DNA from: Neoluteolibacter marinus
Lineage (GTDB): Bacteria; Verrucomicrobiota; Verrucomicrobiia; Verrucomicrobiales; Akkermansiaceae
Length of the DNA stretch: 64,000 bases
Direction of reading: 5' to 3'
Assembly (NCBI RefSeq): GCF_014904755.1
Contig: NZ_JACZFQ010000003.1
Coordinates: 124,001-188,000 of the forward strand
Under the pieces are notes generated by a model. It ran no database searches and had not been told where the DNA came from. It was given only the letters and a program-made list of their open reading frames with translations. Below, in pieces: positions 35,016 to 43,645 of the stretch (position 1 is the stretch's first letter; each line of letters opens with the position of its first letter). The position numbers and the translations under genes were made by a program.

Positions 35016-35933
35016 ATGAATACCCCCCCCAGAATAGTTGTCGTCGGCGCGGCCGGAAGATTCGGGCAGGCGATGATGGAACGCTTCTCGGGCGTTGCAA
35101 TGCCGATCGGTTTGACCCGAGAGGATGTCGATCTCGAATCACCCGAGTCGATCTCTGGAGCCTTGGAACCGTTGGACTTCGAGTTTCTCATCCTCCCTGC
35201 TGCGTTGACGGCGGTGGACCTGTGCGAAAAGGAGCAGGTTGCTGCGTATGCGATCAATGCGGAGGCTCCGAGACTCATCGCAGAGATTTGTGCGAGAAAG
35301 TCTGCCCACATGACCCTGATCAGCACTGATTTCGTCTTCGATGGGGGCAAACTAGGTCCATATTCCGAGGACGACGTTCCGAGTCCCGTGAGCGTATACG
35401 GTTCGTCCAAACGCAAGGGGGAAGAGAATGTCCTTGCTGAAGATGCTGCCAATCTCGTGGTTCGTGTCTCGTGGCTTTACGGGCCGGGCAAGCCCGCGTT
35501 CCCCGAGTGGATCGTGGAGAAGGCCCTCTCGGAAATGGAATTGAAGCTGCCAGCAGACAAGTTTGGCTGTCCGACTTCGTGCATCGACGCTGCCGATTTG
35601 CTTGTTCCTTTGTTGATCGCTGAAGGTCGGACACCGGCTAGCGGTGTTTTCCATCTTTGCAATTCAGGCAGCTGCACTTGGCGCGAATGGGGGCAGGCTT
35701 GTTTGGATATTGTTCGCGATGCGGGCGCTACGCTCCGGGTGGAGTCGATCGGCGGCAACTCGCTTGACGATGTCGCGGCGTTCCAAGCCAAGCGGCCTTC
35801 CAATAGTGCGCTGAGTAATTCGAAATACACCCGATTGACGGGAATCAAACCGCGTCATTGGCAAGAGGCGCTTCGTGATCACCTGCTTTCGAGTGCGTGT
35901 ACGAAGCGATGCCAAGCCGCGCCTTGCGGTTAA
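35016..35933 (+). CDS. rmlD: dTDP-4-dehydrorhamnose reductase
   Basis: 305 residues of an extended SDR. The N-terminal RIVVVGAAGRFGQ has the Gly-x-x-Gly-x-x-Gly motif. LILPAALTAVDLCEKE and LISTDFVFDG match the RmlD family, and the catalytic Tyr-x-x-x-Lys is in SVYGSSKRKGE. It reduces dTDP-4-keto-L-rhamnose to dTDP-L-rhamnose with NAD(P)H. It is the first of four dTDP-rhamnose genes in the order D, B, A, then an RmlC-like gene. The start is unusual: ATG 35016 is followed at once by a C8 run (35023-35030) coding Thr-Pro-Pro, whereas elsewhere in the locus such runs precede the start codon. Confidence 0.88.
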   Translation: MNTPPRIVVVGAAGRFGQAMMERFSGVAMPIGLTREDVDLESPESISGALEPLDFEFLILPAALTAVDLCEKEQVAAYAINAEAPRLIAEICARKSAHMTLISTDFVFDGGKLGPYSEDDVPSPVSVYGSSKRKGEENVLAEDAANLVVRVSWLYGPGKPAFPEWIVEKALSEMELKLPADKFGCPTSCIDAADLLVPLLIAEGRTPASGVFHLCNSGSCTWREWGQACLDIVRDAGATLRVESIGGNSLDDVAAFQAKRPSNSALSNSKYTRLTGIKPRHWQEALRDHLLSSACTKRCQAAPCG

Positions 35934-35977
35934 TTGAATGCGTCAAAGCCTACCTGTTTTCCTCCCAATAAAGAACC

Positions 35978-37087
35978 ATGAAGATACTCGTAACCGGCGG
36001 TGCCGGATTCATTGGATCAAACCTTGTGCATTACCTACTCGGCGATGCTTCAGACGAGCTCGGGGTTTCGATCGAGAAGGTGATCAACCTCGATAAGCTG
36101 ACGTACGCGGGGAATCGGTCGAACTTGGATGCGCTGGCCTCCGACCCGAGACACTTGTTTGTTCAGGGTGATATCGGAGACGAGGCTCTTGTCGGCGCCC
36201 TGCTCCGCGAGCACGACGTCGATGCGGTGATGCATCTCGCAGCAGAGTCGCATGTGGATCGATCGATCGATGGTCCGGAGGCATTCATTCTGACCAACGT
36301 GGTGGGAACTTTCCGGCTTTTGGATACCTTCCGGAAGTATTTGGTGGAGTCAGGAAGAACCTTGTTGCCGAACTACGGGAAGCCAATTGCCGACGGCGGG
36401 GAGTCCGCGTTCCTGCATGTTTCGACCGACGAGGTTTTTGGCTCCCTTGGTGCGGACGATCCGGCGTTCTGCGAATCGACCCCCTACGCGCCGAATAGTC
36501 CATACAGCGCCTCGAAGGCGGGGAGTGATCATCTCGCGCGGGCGTACCATCACACGTATGGGATGCCGGTGATCACCACCAATTGTTCCAATAATTACGG
36601 CCCGTTCCAGTTTCCCGAGAAGCTGCTTCCTCTGATGATTCAGAAAGTACTTCGCGGTGAGTCCCTGCCTGTATACGGCGATGGATCGAATGTGCGCGAT
36701 TGGCTGTTCGTGGAAGATCATTGCCGTGGTCTCGCGATGGCACTGGTTCGGGGGACGATTGGAGAGACCTACGTGATTGGGGGTAAGTGTGAGATGAAGA
36801 ACATCGACGTGGTGAAAGCACTGATCGAGACTGTCCACGGTCTTGCTCCTGAGAGCGCGGGCAAGACAGCCGAAGAGCTGATCACTTTCGTCCGGGATCG
36901 TCCGGGTCACGACCGTCGCTATGCAATTGATCCCTCCCGGATCGAGGAGGAGCTGGGGTGGGCACCACGCGAGAGCTTTTCGTCAGGATTGCGGAAAACC
37001 GTCCAATGGTACCTCGATCACCAGGATTGGATTCATGGGATCGAGGACGGAAGCTACCGCGGTGAACGGCTCGGGACCCTTGCTTGA
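35978..37087 (+). CDS. rmlB: dTDP-glucose 4,6-dehydratase
   Basis: 369 residues of an extended SDR. MKILVTGGAGFIGSNLVHYL carries the NAD-binding G7-G8-x-G10-x-x-G13. HLAAESHVDRSIDGPEAFI and FLHVSTDEVFGSL (the Thr-Asp-Glu catalytic triad of dehydratases) are present, with Tyr176-x3-Lys180 in NSPYSASKAGSDH and NNYGPFQFPEKLLPLMI further on. It converts dTDP-glucose to dTDP-4-keto-6-deoxyglucose, the second step of dTDP-rhamnose synthesis. It lies 44 bp after rmlD and 20 bp before rmlA. Length and motifs are canonical. Confidence 0.95.
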   Translation: MKILVTGGAGFIGSNLVHYLLGDASDELGVSIEKVINLDKLTYAGNRSNLDALASDPRHLFVQGDIGDEALVGALLREHDVDAVMHLAAESHVDRSIDGPEAFILTNVVGTFRLLDTFRKYLVESGRTLLPNYGKPIADGGESAFLHVSTDEVFGSLGADDPAFCESTPYAPNSPYSASKAGSDHLARAYHHTYGMPVITTNCSNNYGPFQFPEKLLPLMIQKVLRGESLPVYGDGSNVRDWLFVEDHCRGLAMALVRGTIGETYVIGGKCEMKNIDVVKALIETVHGLAPESAGKTAEELITFVRDRPGHDRRYAIDPSRIEEELGWAPRESFSSGLRKTVQWYLDHQDWIHGIEDGSYRGERLGTLA

Positions 37088-37107
37088 ACTCTTTTATCAC
37101 TCCCTCC

Positions 37108-38019
37108 ATGTTGGAAATCGAAAAATTCCGTCTCAACCAATCGCCCGGGGACCTCGAGCTCCGCAAAGGGATCATTCTCGCAGGTGGAACGGGCAGTCGT
37201 CTGTTTCCGATGACCCATTCGGTGAGCAAGCAGCTCATTCCGGTGTATGACAAGCCGATGATCTACTACCCCCTCACGGTGTTGATGCTCGCGGGGGTCA
37301 AGGAAGTGCTGCTGATTTCCACCCCGCGGGATCTGCCGAGCTTTGAGAACCTGTTGGGAAATGGGTCGCAATGGGGCATGGAGATTTCCTACGCCGAACA
37401 GCCGAAACCGGAAGGTTTGGCTCAGGCGTTTCTAATCGGTGAGGAATTTCTTGCCGGGGAGCCAGCGTGCTTGGTTCTAGGGGACAATCTGTTCTACGGT
37501 CATGATCTCGCAAAGTCGCTGCTGGCTGCCTCCCGACGGAGGGATGGGGCGACGATTTTCGGGTATCACACGAATCAGCCCGACCAATATGGCGTCGTGG
37601 AATTCGACGCTGCGGGCAATGTGGTGTCGCTCGAGGAGAAGCCGCAACAGCCCAAGTCAAACTATGCAGTCCCGGGTATTTACTTCTATGACGAGAAAGT
37701 CGTCGAAATGACCAAAGGGTTGAAGCCCTCCGCCCGGGGGGAACTTGAAATCACCGATCTGAATCGGCTGTACCTCGAGCGCGGGGAACTGCGGGTTGAG
37801 CTGCTCGGTCGCGGGACCACATGGCTTGATACCGGGACGCCGGACTCGCTTGCCGATGCCACGCAGTTCGTCCAGGTCATCCAGCAGCGCCAAGGACTCA
37901 AGATTGCATGCCCCGAGGAAGTCGCATTCCTGCAAGGCAGGATCGACCGGGAGAAATTGAATGAGTCGGTAAGCAAGTACGCCAAGACTCCCTATGGTGA
38001 GTACCTGGCCACCCTTTGA
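37108..38019 (+). CDS. rmlA: Glucose-1-phosphate thymidylyltransferase
   Basis: 303 residues. The nucleotidyltransferase signature GIILAGGTGSRLFPMT (G26-G-T-G-S-R31-L) is followed by SKQLIPVYDKPMIYYPL. EKPQQPKSNYAVPGIYFYD and a C-terminal RGTTWLDTGTPDSL are diagnostic of RmlA. It makes dTDP-glucose from glucose-1-phosphate and dTTP and is usually feedback-inhibited by dTDP-rhamnose. The N-terminus is about 18 residues longer than usual. ATG 37108, in a pyrimidine-rich leader (cactccctcc), was taken. TTG 37084 is also in frame. Confidence 0.93.
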   Translation: MLEIEKFRLNQSPGDLELRKGIILAGGTGSRLFPMTHSVSKQLIPVYDKPMIYYPLTVLMLAGVKEVLLISTPRDLPSFENLLGNGSQWGMEISYAEQPKPEGLAQAFLIGEEFLAGEPACLVLGDNLFYGHDLAKSLLAASRRRDGATIFGYHTNQPDQYGVVEFDAAGNVVSLEEKPQQPKSNYAVPGIYFYDEKVVEMTKGLKPSARGELEITDLNRLYLERGELRVELLGRGTTWLDTGTPDSLADATQFVQVIQQRQGLKIACPEEVAFLQGRIDREKLNESVSKYAKTPYGEYLATL

Positions 38020-38024
38020 TTTCA

Positions 38025-38765
38025 ATGCCTTCAAATTCAAACGACATTTGGGCGGGCCTCAAAGCCGATGCAAAGTCGCGGCTTGAAACCCGTGATTATT
38101 CGCTGGCTGACCTTGCCTCGAGGCTGGCCACCGGAGGCGTCAACGCATCCGAAGCGATCAACGGTCGCGAGAGTTTGGCCGATGTCTGGATTCCCGGCGT
38201 TGAGATCTTTTCTCGTCGGGTCTTCCAACAGAAGGGGCGTGGATATTTCGGTGAGCTGACAAGATTGACCGAAGGGACATTGGCGAAAATCGGCTTGGCC
38301 CCGCGCCAATGGGCATCTGCCCTGATGCACCGGGACAGCGCCAAAGGCTTCCACATCCATCCTCCGTATATTCCGGAGGGGCGAGATGCCGGATCGTGGT
38401 TTCAGCAACTATACATCGATGCCCCCGAAGACTACCGCGCCCGTCCATACGATCGCGAGCAGTGGGACGTGATGTTTTTCCTCACTGGAATCTGCGAGAT
38501 GCTGTTGGTCGATGAACGGGAAGGGATGCCACGCCGGATGATGCGATTCACGATACCGGGAGACAGTCGTCCCGGCCCCGATAACGCCGCGGTCGTGATT
38601 CCTTCCGGTGTGGCCCATGCGTTGCGGAATGTCGGCAACGAGGACCTCATCATGGTTTATGGCACCAGCACGGTTTTCAATCCGGATTGGGAGGGAAGGA
38701 TTGCCAGTGATGTCGAAAAGGCTCCTCTTCCCGCCGATTGGGAACGCTATGGGGCGGGGAAGTGA
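38025..38765 (+). CDS. RmlC-like cupin, probable dTDP-4-dehydrorhamnose 3,5-epimerase function
   Basis: 246 residues. The middle and C-terminal parts form a cupin-like beta-barrel (MHRDSAKGFHIHPPYIPEG, MFFLTGICEMLLVDER, AAVVIPSGVAHALRN, then MVYGTSTVFNPDWEGRI). This follows the RmlC plan of an N-terminal His-containing strand and a late IPxGxAH turn, but the canonical GVLRGLHYQ block is not recognisable and the protein is longer than typical RmlC (about 180). Its place directly after rmlD-B-A, where rmlC is otherwise missing, is the main reason for the role given. A related sugar-phosphate cupin isomerase is the alternative. It starts five bases after the rmlA stop, so it is cotranscribed. 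Confidence 0.65.
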   Translation: MPSNSNDIWAGLKADAKSRLETRDYSLADLASRLATGGVNASEAINGRESLADVWIPGVEIFSRRVFQQKGRGYFGELTRLTEGTLAKIGLAPRQWASALMHRDSAKGFHIHPPYIPEGRDAGSWFQQLYIDAPEDYRARPYDREQWDVMFFLTGICEMLLVDEREGMPRRMMRFTIPGDSRPGPDNAAVVIPSGVAHALRNVGNEDLIMVYGTSTVFNPDWEGRIASDVEKAPLPADWERYGAGK

Positions 38766-38847
38766 CTTTCCCCCGGCCAGAGATTTCACGCGTGCCTGCA
38801 TTTCGTGATGTTAGAGAGTCCGAAATCCTGATTGAATCACCCTTGAT

Positions 38848-38857
38848 CCCCCCGAAC
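38848..38857 (+). promoter_or_regulatory. C6 tract before the export-lipoprotein start
   Basis: C6 (38848-38853) ends four bases before ATG 38858, in a 92-bp gap after the RmlC-like gene. It is the last member of the C-tract set seen in the window. Confidence 0.45.
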
Positions 38858-39556
38858 ATGATCCACAACCAGTCCATGAATAACGCCTCAGAAACCCAAG
38901 TCGGCACCCAACGGCATGAAAATCCAGAAGGTGATTGGAAGCGCATTTTAACCCGGGCAGCCACGACGCTCATGGCGATTGCTGCCTTCGGCCTTTTCGT
39001 GGCGATCAGCGGCTGCGAAACGGCGGAAGAGTACACTCCCATTCCCGCGGAAGCATACAAAGCCCGGCCATCCGGGACACTTGCGGCGGGGGATGTGATC
39101 CAGGTCTCCTATCCAGGAGCGCCAGAGCTCAACACCACGCAGAAGATCCAGGCGAATGGCCAGGTCAGTCTCCCCACCATTGGGAACATCACCGCTCAAG
39201 GGAAAAGTGTCGCGACCCTCCAGAGTCAACTGACGGGGCTCTATCAGGCTCATCTGCAGAATCCTGCCGTTTTGGTTGCGGTCGAAAGTGCTGCCTCCGG
39301 AGTCTACGTTTCCGGTGAGGTGATGAAACCGGGCAAGGTGCCTTTGGATCGGCCGATGACCGCATTCGAAGCGATCATGGAAGCGGGTGGATTCACCAAG
39401 TTTGCGAATCCGAAGCAAGTCGTCGTGGTCCGCAGCCAGAACGGCCAGCACCAGCGCTATGCCCTGAACCTGAGCGACACGCTGAGTGGTCAATCCAGCA
39501 ATGCCTTCTACCTTCGGCCCTACGACGTGGTCTACGTCAAGCAGAGCCGCTGGTGA
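38858..39556 (+). CDS. Wza-like polysaccharide export lipoprotein (small)
   Basis: 232 residues. A polar N-terminus of about 38 residues precedes a hydrophobic span and the lipobox-like FVAISGC, with Cys near residue 53, so it is probably an outer-membrane lipoprotein with an unusually long leader. The Poly_export domain follows (LAAGDVIQVSYPGAPELNTT, QVSLPTIGNITAQGKS), then one SLBB domain (VYVSGEVMKPGKVPL, then AFEAIMEAGGF, ending YLRPYDVVYVKQSRW). It lacks the C-terminal membrane helix of E. coli Wza, as do many Wza-like proteins outside enterobacteria. It would form the export channel or gate together with the Wzc-like protein at 7487 and perhaps the barrel at 3013. A second in-frame ATG, 38876, is possible. 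Confidence 0.85.
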   Translation: MIHNQSMNNASETQVGTQRHENPEGDWKRILTRAATTLMAIAAFGLFVAISGCETAEEYTPIPAEAYKARPSGTLAAGDVIQVSYPGAPELNTTQKIQANGQVSLPTIGNITAQGKSVATLQSQLTGLYQAHLQNPAVLVAVESAASGVYVSGEVMKPGKVPLDRPMTAFEAIMEAGGFTKFANPKQVVVVRSQNGQHQRYALNLSDTLSGQSSNAFYLRPYDVVYVKQSRW

Positions 39557-39607
39557 AGGATCGGTTTGAGAGTTGCCTGTGCCGAATCGCTGGGTTTTTC
39601 CGCTTGG

Positions 39608-40924
39608 TTATTCCGTAGGGATGGCCAAGCGGTAGAAGCGTTTCGTTTTGCCGTCGGCATCGGGATCCGCTGCGCTGATGGAGCCCGTCGCGTTGAGGTG
39701 GGTTCCGAGAAGGGTCCAATTGACCAGGTCATCCGAAGCGTAGACAACCACGTCGTTGTTCAGCTGACCGACGATGTCGAAAGTCACGGTCTGGTCCGGA
39801 TTCATCGTAAGTCGGTGAATCCTGAAGTCGGAGTTTTCCACAACCTCTCCGACGGTTAGCACGGCATTGCTGGAGGTGGCGATTGCGCTTCCGCTTGCAA
39901 GGCTGACCTTGTAATTGCCCGAGTCCGAGGTCTGGAGGTTCTGCAGATTCAGGACGGGGGTGTTGGTGCCGGGCAAGGCGGTTCCATCTTTCAACCACTG
40001 AAAGGTGACGGGACCGGTGGCGGCAGCTGCGACCGTGAAGTCGACCGATTCGCCGGGAGCACGGGTTTGGCTCGCAGGGCCGCCGGTGATGACAAGCGCG
40101 TCGCCGCTGCGCGGCAGGTTGTCGTCCGGGATGAAGGCCGGATTTGAAGAGAGAACGACGCGATCCAGCAGAGTCCCTGGCTCCCTTACCCGGAAGCGCA
40201 GCAGGTGGCTTCCTTCATCGAGCGTGTAGTTACGTGGTCCGGCGTCTGGATAGTGGACCCGCTGCCAAGTCCATTCACTGCTCCGGGTCCCCTCCGGCGG
40301 CGTAGGCGTGCCATAGACATGGAAGACTTGTTCTTCTTCGCCGTCCATCTTCACGAAGAATGAATCTTTCGCTTCTGTCGGGGCATTGACACGGCACCAG
40401 ACTTGATAGTCGCCAGGAACGGATGCCTCGAAGTTCAATTCCGTCCAACCTTCCTGGGAGAAGACGCTTGAGTCGACCCACGTTGCATTCGAGTCACTGT
40501 ATATTGTCATCGGGGCGCCGATTTGGCCGTCTTCTGATTCCAGCAAGACCAATCGACCGCTGGTGTCGGGATCAACCGGTTCACTGCCCAGCGTCAATGA
40601 GACCTCTTCGGAGAACTGGCTTTCTTGGCCTGCCGCATTGTAGGCCGTCACAGCGAAGAAGTAGGTGCGTTCGGATTCCAGGTTGGTGAGGACCATTAGC
40701 GGTGAATTGCCCGCGTCTTGAACGACGGTGTAGGCGCCGCTGCTCTCCCCGTAGTAAAACTTGTAGCCGGTCACATCCGGCTCTGGATTCACATTCCATT
40801 CGAGCACGATGGGACCTGGGACCGTCTCTGCGACGGCGGGTTGTGTTAGTCCCAAGGTGGGGACGACCAATGGCAAGAGCCTCAAAAGGTTGAAATCCAC
40901 CCCCTGTTTTTGAAAAATTGACAT
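39608..40924 (-). CDS. Secreted protein with Fn3, CBM-like and Ig-like domains
   Basis: 438 residues. The signal peptide is LLRLLPLVVPTLGLTQPAVA (cleavage near residue 33). A fibronectin-III domain follows (about 36-112, with PDVTGYKFYYG). Next is a beta-sandwich of CBM6/35 style (about 122-265: WTELNFEASVPGDYQVWCRV, HLLRFRVREPGTLLDRVVL), then an Ig-like domain (about 275-355, VTFQWLKDGTALPG, DSGNYKVSL). A C-terminal module of about 80 residues ends in KRFYRLAIPTE, like the ends of the two other large secreted proteins here. It is convergent with the Wza-like gene. No enzymatic motif was seen; a carbohydrate-binding surface role is inferred. Confidence 0.75.
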   Translation of the reverse strand: MSIFQKQGVDFNLLRLLPLVVPTLGLTQPAVAETVPGPIVLEWNVNPEPDVTGYKFYYGESSGAYTVVQDAGNSPLMVLTNLESERTYFFAVTAYNAAGQESQFSEEVSLTLGSEPVDPDTSGRLVLLESEDGQIGAPMTIYSDSNATWVDSSVFSQEGWTELNFEASVPGDYQVWCRVNAPTEAKDSFFVKMDGEEEQVFHVYGTPTPPEGTRSSEWTWQRVHYPDAGPRNYTLDEGSHLLRFRVREPGTLLDRVVLSSNPAFIPDDNLPRSGDALVITGGPASQTRAPGESVDFTVAAAATGPVTFQWLKDGTALPGTNTPVLNLQNLQTSDSGNYKVSLASGSAIATSSNAVLTVGEVVENSDFRIHRLTMNPDQTVTFDIVGQLNNDVVVYASDDLVNWTLLGTHLNATGSISAADPDADGKTKRFYRLAIPTE

Positions 40925-41311
40925 TTTGGAAAAATAAAATATTAGGTTTTTGATAGAAAGCGAAAAATCCCTTGTTAGGAAAGGATTTGCCCGGAGTGGT
41001 GCAAAAAGTCCTCAAACCCTGAAAGAATTCACAAATTCCGGCGGGGAGGATCCGGCGCTGACGGAGACTACAAATTCAGCTCTCTGCGGCAATCAGGGGT
41101 ACTACGCAGATCAAATCGGTTGAATTGTCGCCTCGTCGAGGGCTCGACAGATCGAAAAGATCCGTAAAGCCAAAGGGTTCTGGATTCCATGGGTAGCGCC
41201 CCCGTGGCGCGAATGAGTGAGGGGGAACCAGGCCTCAAGTGGGACGAAGGGCTGCTAAATTCAGCGACAGCAAATCATGGTCGTCTGACGGGAGAACGAG
41301 TCCAAGAGGGA
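40925..41311. other. 387-bp intergenic region between two - strand genes
   Basis: The first 40 bases upstream of the Fn3/Ig gene are strongly AT-rich and would hold its promoter, but no box pair is convincing. A perfect 14-base dyad, gtcgag-gg-ctcgac, lies at 41135-41148. No gene is supported on either strand, and no intrinsic terminator is visible after the ComM-like gene. Confidence 0.4.
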
Positions 41312-42844
41312 TCAGTGGAACAAGTTCCGATCGAGCGAGCGATACTGGATGGCTTCAAGGACGTCGTTCGCCCGGATCTTCTCGGAGTCAGCAAGATCCG
41401 CGAGGGTGCGGGACACCTTGAGGATCCGATCGTGAGCTCGGGCGGAGAAGTTTAGCTGAGCCATCGCCTGCTCCAAGTAGCTCATTCCTTCCTTGTCGAG
41501 TTGGCAGCATTCCTTGACCTGTCGCGGGCCCATGGATGCGTTGGTGCGGTCAGGGTTTCCCTTGAAACGGTGCCGTTGGATTCTCCTGGCCAGCTTCACG
41601 CGGTCGCGGACCACCTCAGATCGCTCTCCCCCCGACGCCGTGGATAGTTCTTGGAATTCGACGATGGGTACTTCGACGTGGAGATCGATGCGGTCGAGCA
41701 AAGGCCCCGACATCCGCTGCCGGTAATTCTCGATTTGGCGGGGTGAACAGCGGCATTCCCGCTTGCTGTCGCCATAATAACCGCAAGGACAGGGATTCAG
41801 TGCCGCCACCAGCATGAAGCGAGCTGGAAATGTCAGGGAGCCGGCGGCGCGTGAAATCGTTACGTGGCCGTCTTCCAGCGGCTGTCGCATGACCTCAAGT
41901 GTCGAGCGTCGAAATTCCGGCAGTTCGTCGAGAAAGAGGACGCCGTGGTGAGCAAGCGAAACTTCCCCGGGTCCTGGATTCGTTCCGCCCCCTAGTAGTC
42001 CGGCATCGGAAATGGTGTGATGGGGAGCGCGGAACGGGCGGGTCGTGAGGAAAGAGCGGCGCAGATCAAGTGTTCCCGAAATGGAGTGGATCTTGGTGGC
42101 TTCGATCGCCTCGTCTTCGCTCATGTCGGGCATGATGGTTGGCAGCCGCTTCGCCAACATCGATTTGCCGGTTCCGGGGGGACCCACCATCAGTAGATTG
42201 TGGCCCCCGGCGACGGCGACTTCCAGAGCCCGCTTGACGTGGTGCTGGCCTTTCACCTCGTCAAAATCGACCTCGTACTGGCGATGTGCCTCGAAGAAGG
42301 CCTTGCGGTCCAGTTGATGGGGAAGGATCGCCTCTTCCCCGATCAGGTACTTCCATGCCTGGTGGAGCGACCTGATACCGAAAACCTGAATGCCGTCGAT
42401 GATCGCGGCCTCGGCGGCGTTGGCCTCGGGCACCAGCAAACGGACACGGCCGCGCCGTTTAGCCTCGATCGCAATCGCCAGGATCCCCTTCACCGGTCGG
42501 ACCGTACCGTCGAGTCCAAGTTCCCCGGTCACCATGCAGTCGTCCGCCGCAAGTTGAACACCTTCGCAGGCGGCAGCCATCGCCAAGGCGATGGGGAGAT
42601 CGAAAGACGGGCCTTCTTTTTTCAAGTCCGCGGGGGCGAGGTTCACGGTTTTGGTGCCGAGGCCCAAGGAAAGCGCGGAAGCTGCCATTGCCGAAAGAAC
42701 CCTTTGGGAGGACTCCCTGACCGCGGCGTCCGGCAATCCGACGATCAGAGTCAGCGGTTTGTCCGATTCCCGCGCATTGACCTCCACCTCCACCTCATGA
42801 GCATCGATTCCGCGGAGCGCGGCGGAGAATAGTCGGGTAATCAT
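41312..42844 (-). CDS. comM: YifB/ComM-family Mg-chelatase-like AAA+ ATPase
   Basis: 510 residues, a full-length family member. The N-terminal ChlI-like domain has [20 protein letters not shown] and [20 protein letters not shown]. Walker A is [15 protein letters not shown] and Walker B is [12 protein letters not shown] Cys-rich loop, [18 protein letters not shown], and the C-terminal [12 protein letters not shown] complete the pattern. ComM acts as a hexameric helicase that promotes branch migration during integration of DNA taken up by natural transformation (established for Vibrio). It starts at ATG 42844 and is divergent from the lectin gene. It has no obvious link to the polysaccharide genes. 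Confidence 0.93.
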   Translation of the reverse strand: MITRLFSAALRGIDAHEVEVEVNARESDKPLTLIVGLPDAAVRESSQRVLSAMAASALSLGLGTKTVNLAPADLKKEGPSFDLPIALAMAAACEGVQLAADDCMVTGELGLDGTVRPVKGILAIAIEAKRRGRVRLLVPEANAAEAAIIDGIQVFGIRSLHQAWKYLIGEEAILPHQLDRKAFFEAHRQYEVDFDEVKGQHHVKRALEVAVAGGHNLLMVGPPGTGKSMLAKRLPTIMPDMSEDEAIEATKIHSISGTLDLRRSFLTTRPFRAPHHTISDAGLLGGGTNPGPGEVSLAHHGVLFLDELPEFRRSTLEVMRQPLEDGHVTISRAAGSLTFPARFMLVAALNPCPCGYYGDSKRECRCSPRQIENYRQRMSGPLLDRIDLHVEVPIVEFQELSTASGGERSEVVRDRVKLARRIQRHRFKGNPDRTNASMGPRQVKECCQLDKEGMSYLEQAMAQLNFSARAHDRILKVSRTLADLADSEKIRANDVLEAIQYRSLDRNLFH

Positions 42845-42869
42845 GTGAACATATAAAAGCTGGGTTTTT

Positions 42870-42882
42870 CTTCATGATGAAG
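42870..42882. promoter_or_regulatory. Inverted repeat in the comM/lectin divergent promoter region
   Basis: CTTCAT-G-ATGAAG is a perfect 6-bp dyad with a one-base centre, 26 bp from the comM start, in the 126-bp divergent gap. It could be an operator. Nothing else supports it. Confidence 0.3.
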
Positions 42883-42970
42883 CAAGGATCAATCCGGATC
42901 GCCGGAACTCCCCGAAGATGGTGCGAGCTTGTGGCTTGCTTCCCGTCAGTGATATCCGGATGGTCATGAT

Positions 42971-43645
42971 ATGAATCGGGCGATCAGCGTTTGCGTGGCA
43001 TTGACGGTTCTGCCTGCGGCTCTCATGGCACAAAGCCAGATCGACCGTGATCTCGCGAAGCTCAAGGAACAACGGGACAAGGCCGTTGCGGCGGCGATTG
43101 AGCCGATCGAGCGGAAGTATTTCGAAAGGCTGGACCAACTGCTCAAGCGTGCCATTCAAGCGAACGACATTTCCTCGATCGAAAAGATCCGCGCTCAATT
43201 GGCTTCGAGCCACGCCGGCGGAGCAACGGAGGAGGCCGGTCCTGAGCGACCAGGCAACGTCCCGGCGGACGCGGTCAGTTTCAGTGGGAACTGGTATCGG
43301 GTGTATTTGGAGAACTGCCGTTGGCGTGCGGCCCGCGACAAGTGCACCCGGCTGGGTGGCCAATTGGTCGTCATCCCTGGACCGAAGACCCAGGAGTTCG
43401 TCAGATCGCTTGCAAACAATCGTGAGCTCTGGATCGGCGCCACGGACGTCAAGGGAGAGGGGAAGTGGCTCTGGGTCGATGGCTCGGAGATGGTGTTTTC
43501 ATCCTGGGCGCCCGGCGAGCCGACGAACAAAGGGGGAGGTGGACGCGAAGAATTCGTTCACATGCGGTCCGGAGGAGGGTGGAACGACTCAAGGGACAAG
43601 AATACCTTGGTCGTCGGATACATTTGCGAGTGGCGGGTCAAATGA
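42971..43645 (+). CDS. Secreted C-type-lectin-domain protein
   Basis: 224 residues. A signal peptide (ISVCVALTVLPAALMAQ, cleavage near residue 21) is followed by a charged coiled-coil segment (about 25-80: RDLAKLKEQRDKAVAAAIEP). The C-type lectin fold covers about 100-222: NCRWRAARDKCTRLGGQLVV, WIGATDVKGEGKWLWVDGSE, SSWAPGEPTN, and GGWNDSRDKNTL with a final YICEW. The disulfide cysteines and the WxGxx, WxDG and WND landmarks are kept. EPTN resembles a calcium/sugar-binding EPN tripeptide with one inserted residue. Related secreted lectins are frequent in Verrucomicrobiota and Planctomycetes. The ligand is unknown. Confidence 0.82.
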   Translation: MNRAISVCVALTVLPAALMAQSQIDRDLAKLKEQRDKAVAAAIEPIERKYFERLDQLLKRAIQANDISSIEKIRAQLASSHAGGATEEAGPERPGNVPADAVSFSGNWYRVYLENCRWRAARDKCTRLGGQLVVIPGPKTQEFVRSLANNRELWIGATDVKGEGKWLWVDGSEMVFSSWAPGEPTNKGGGGREEFVHMRSGGGWNDSRDKNTLVVGYICEWRVK

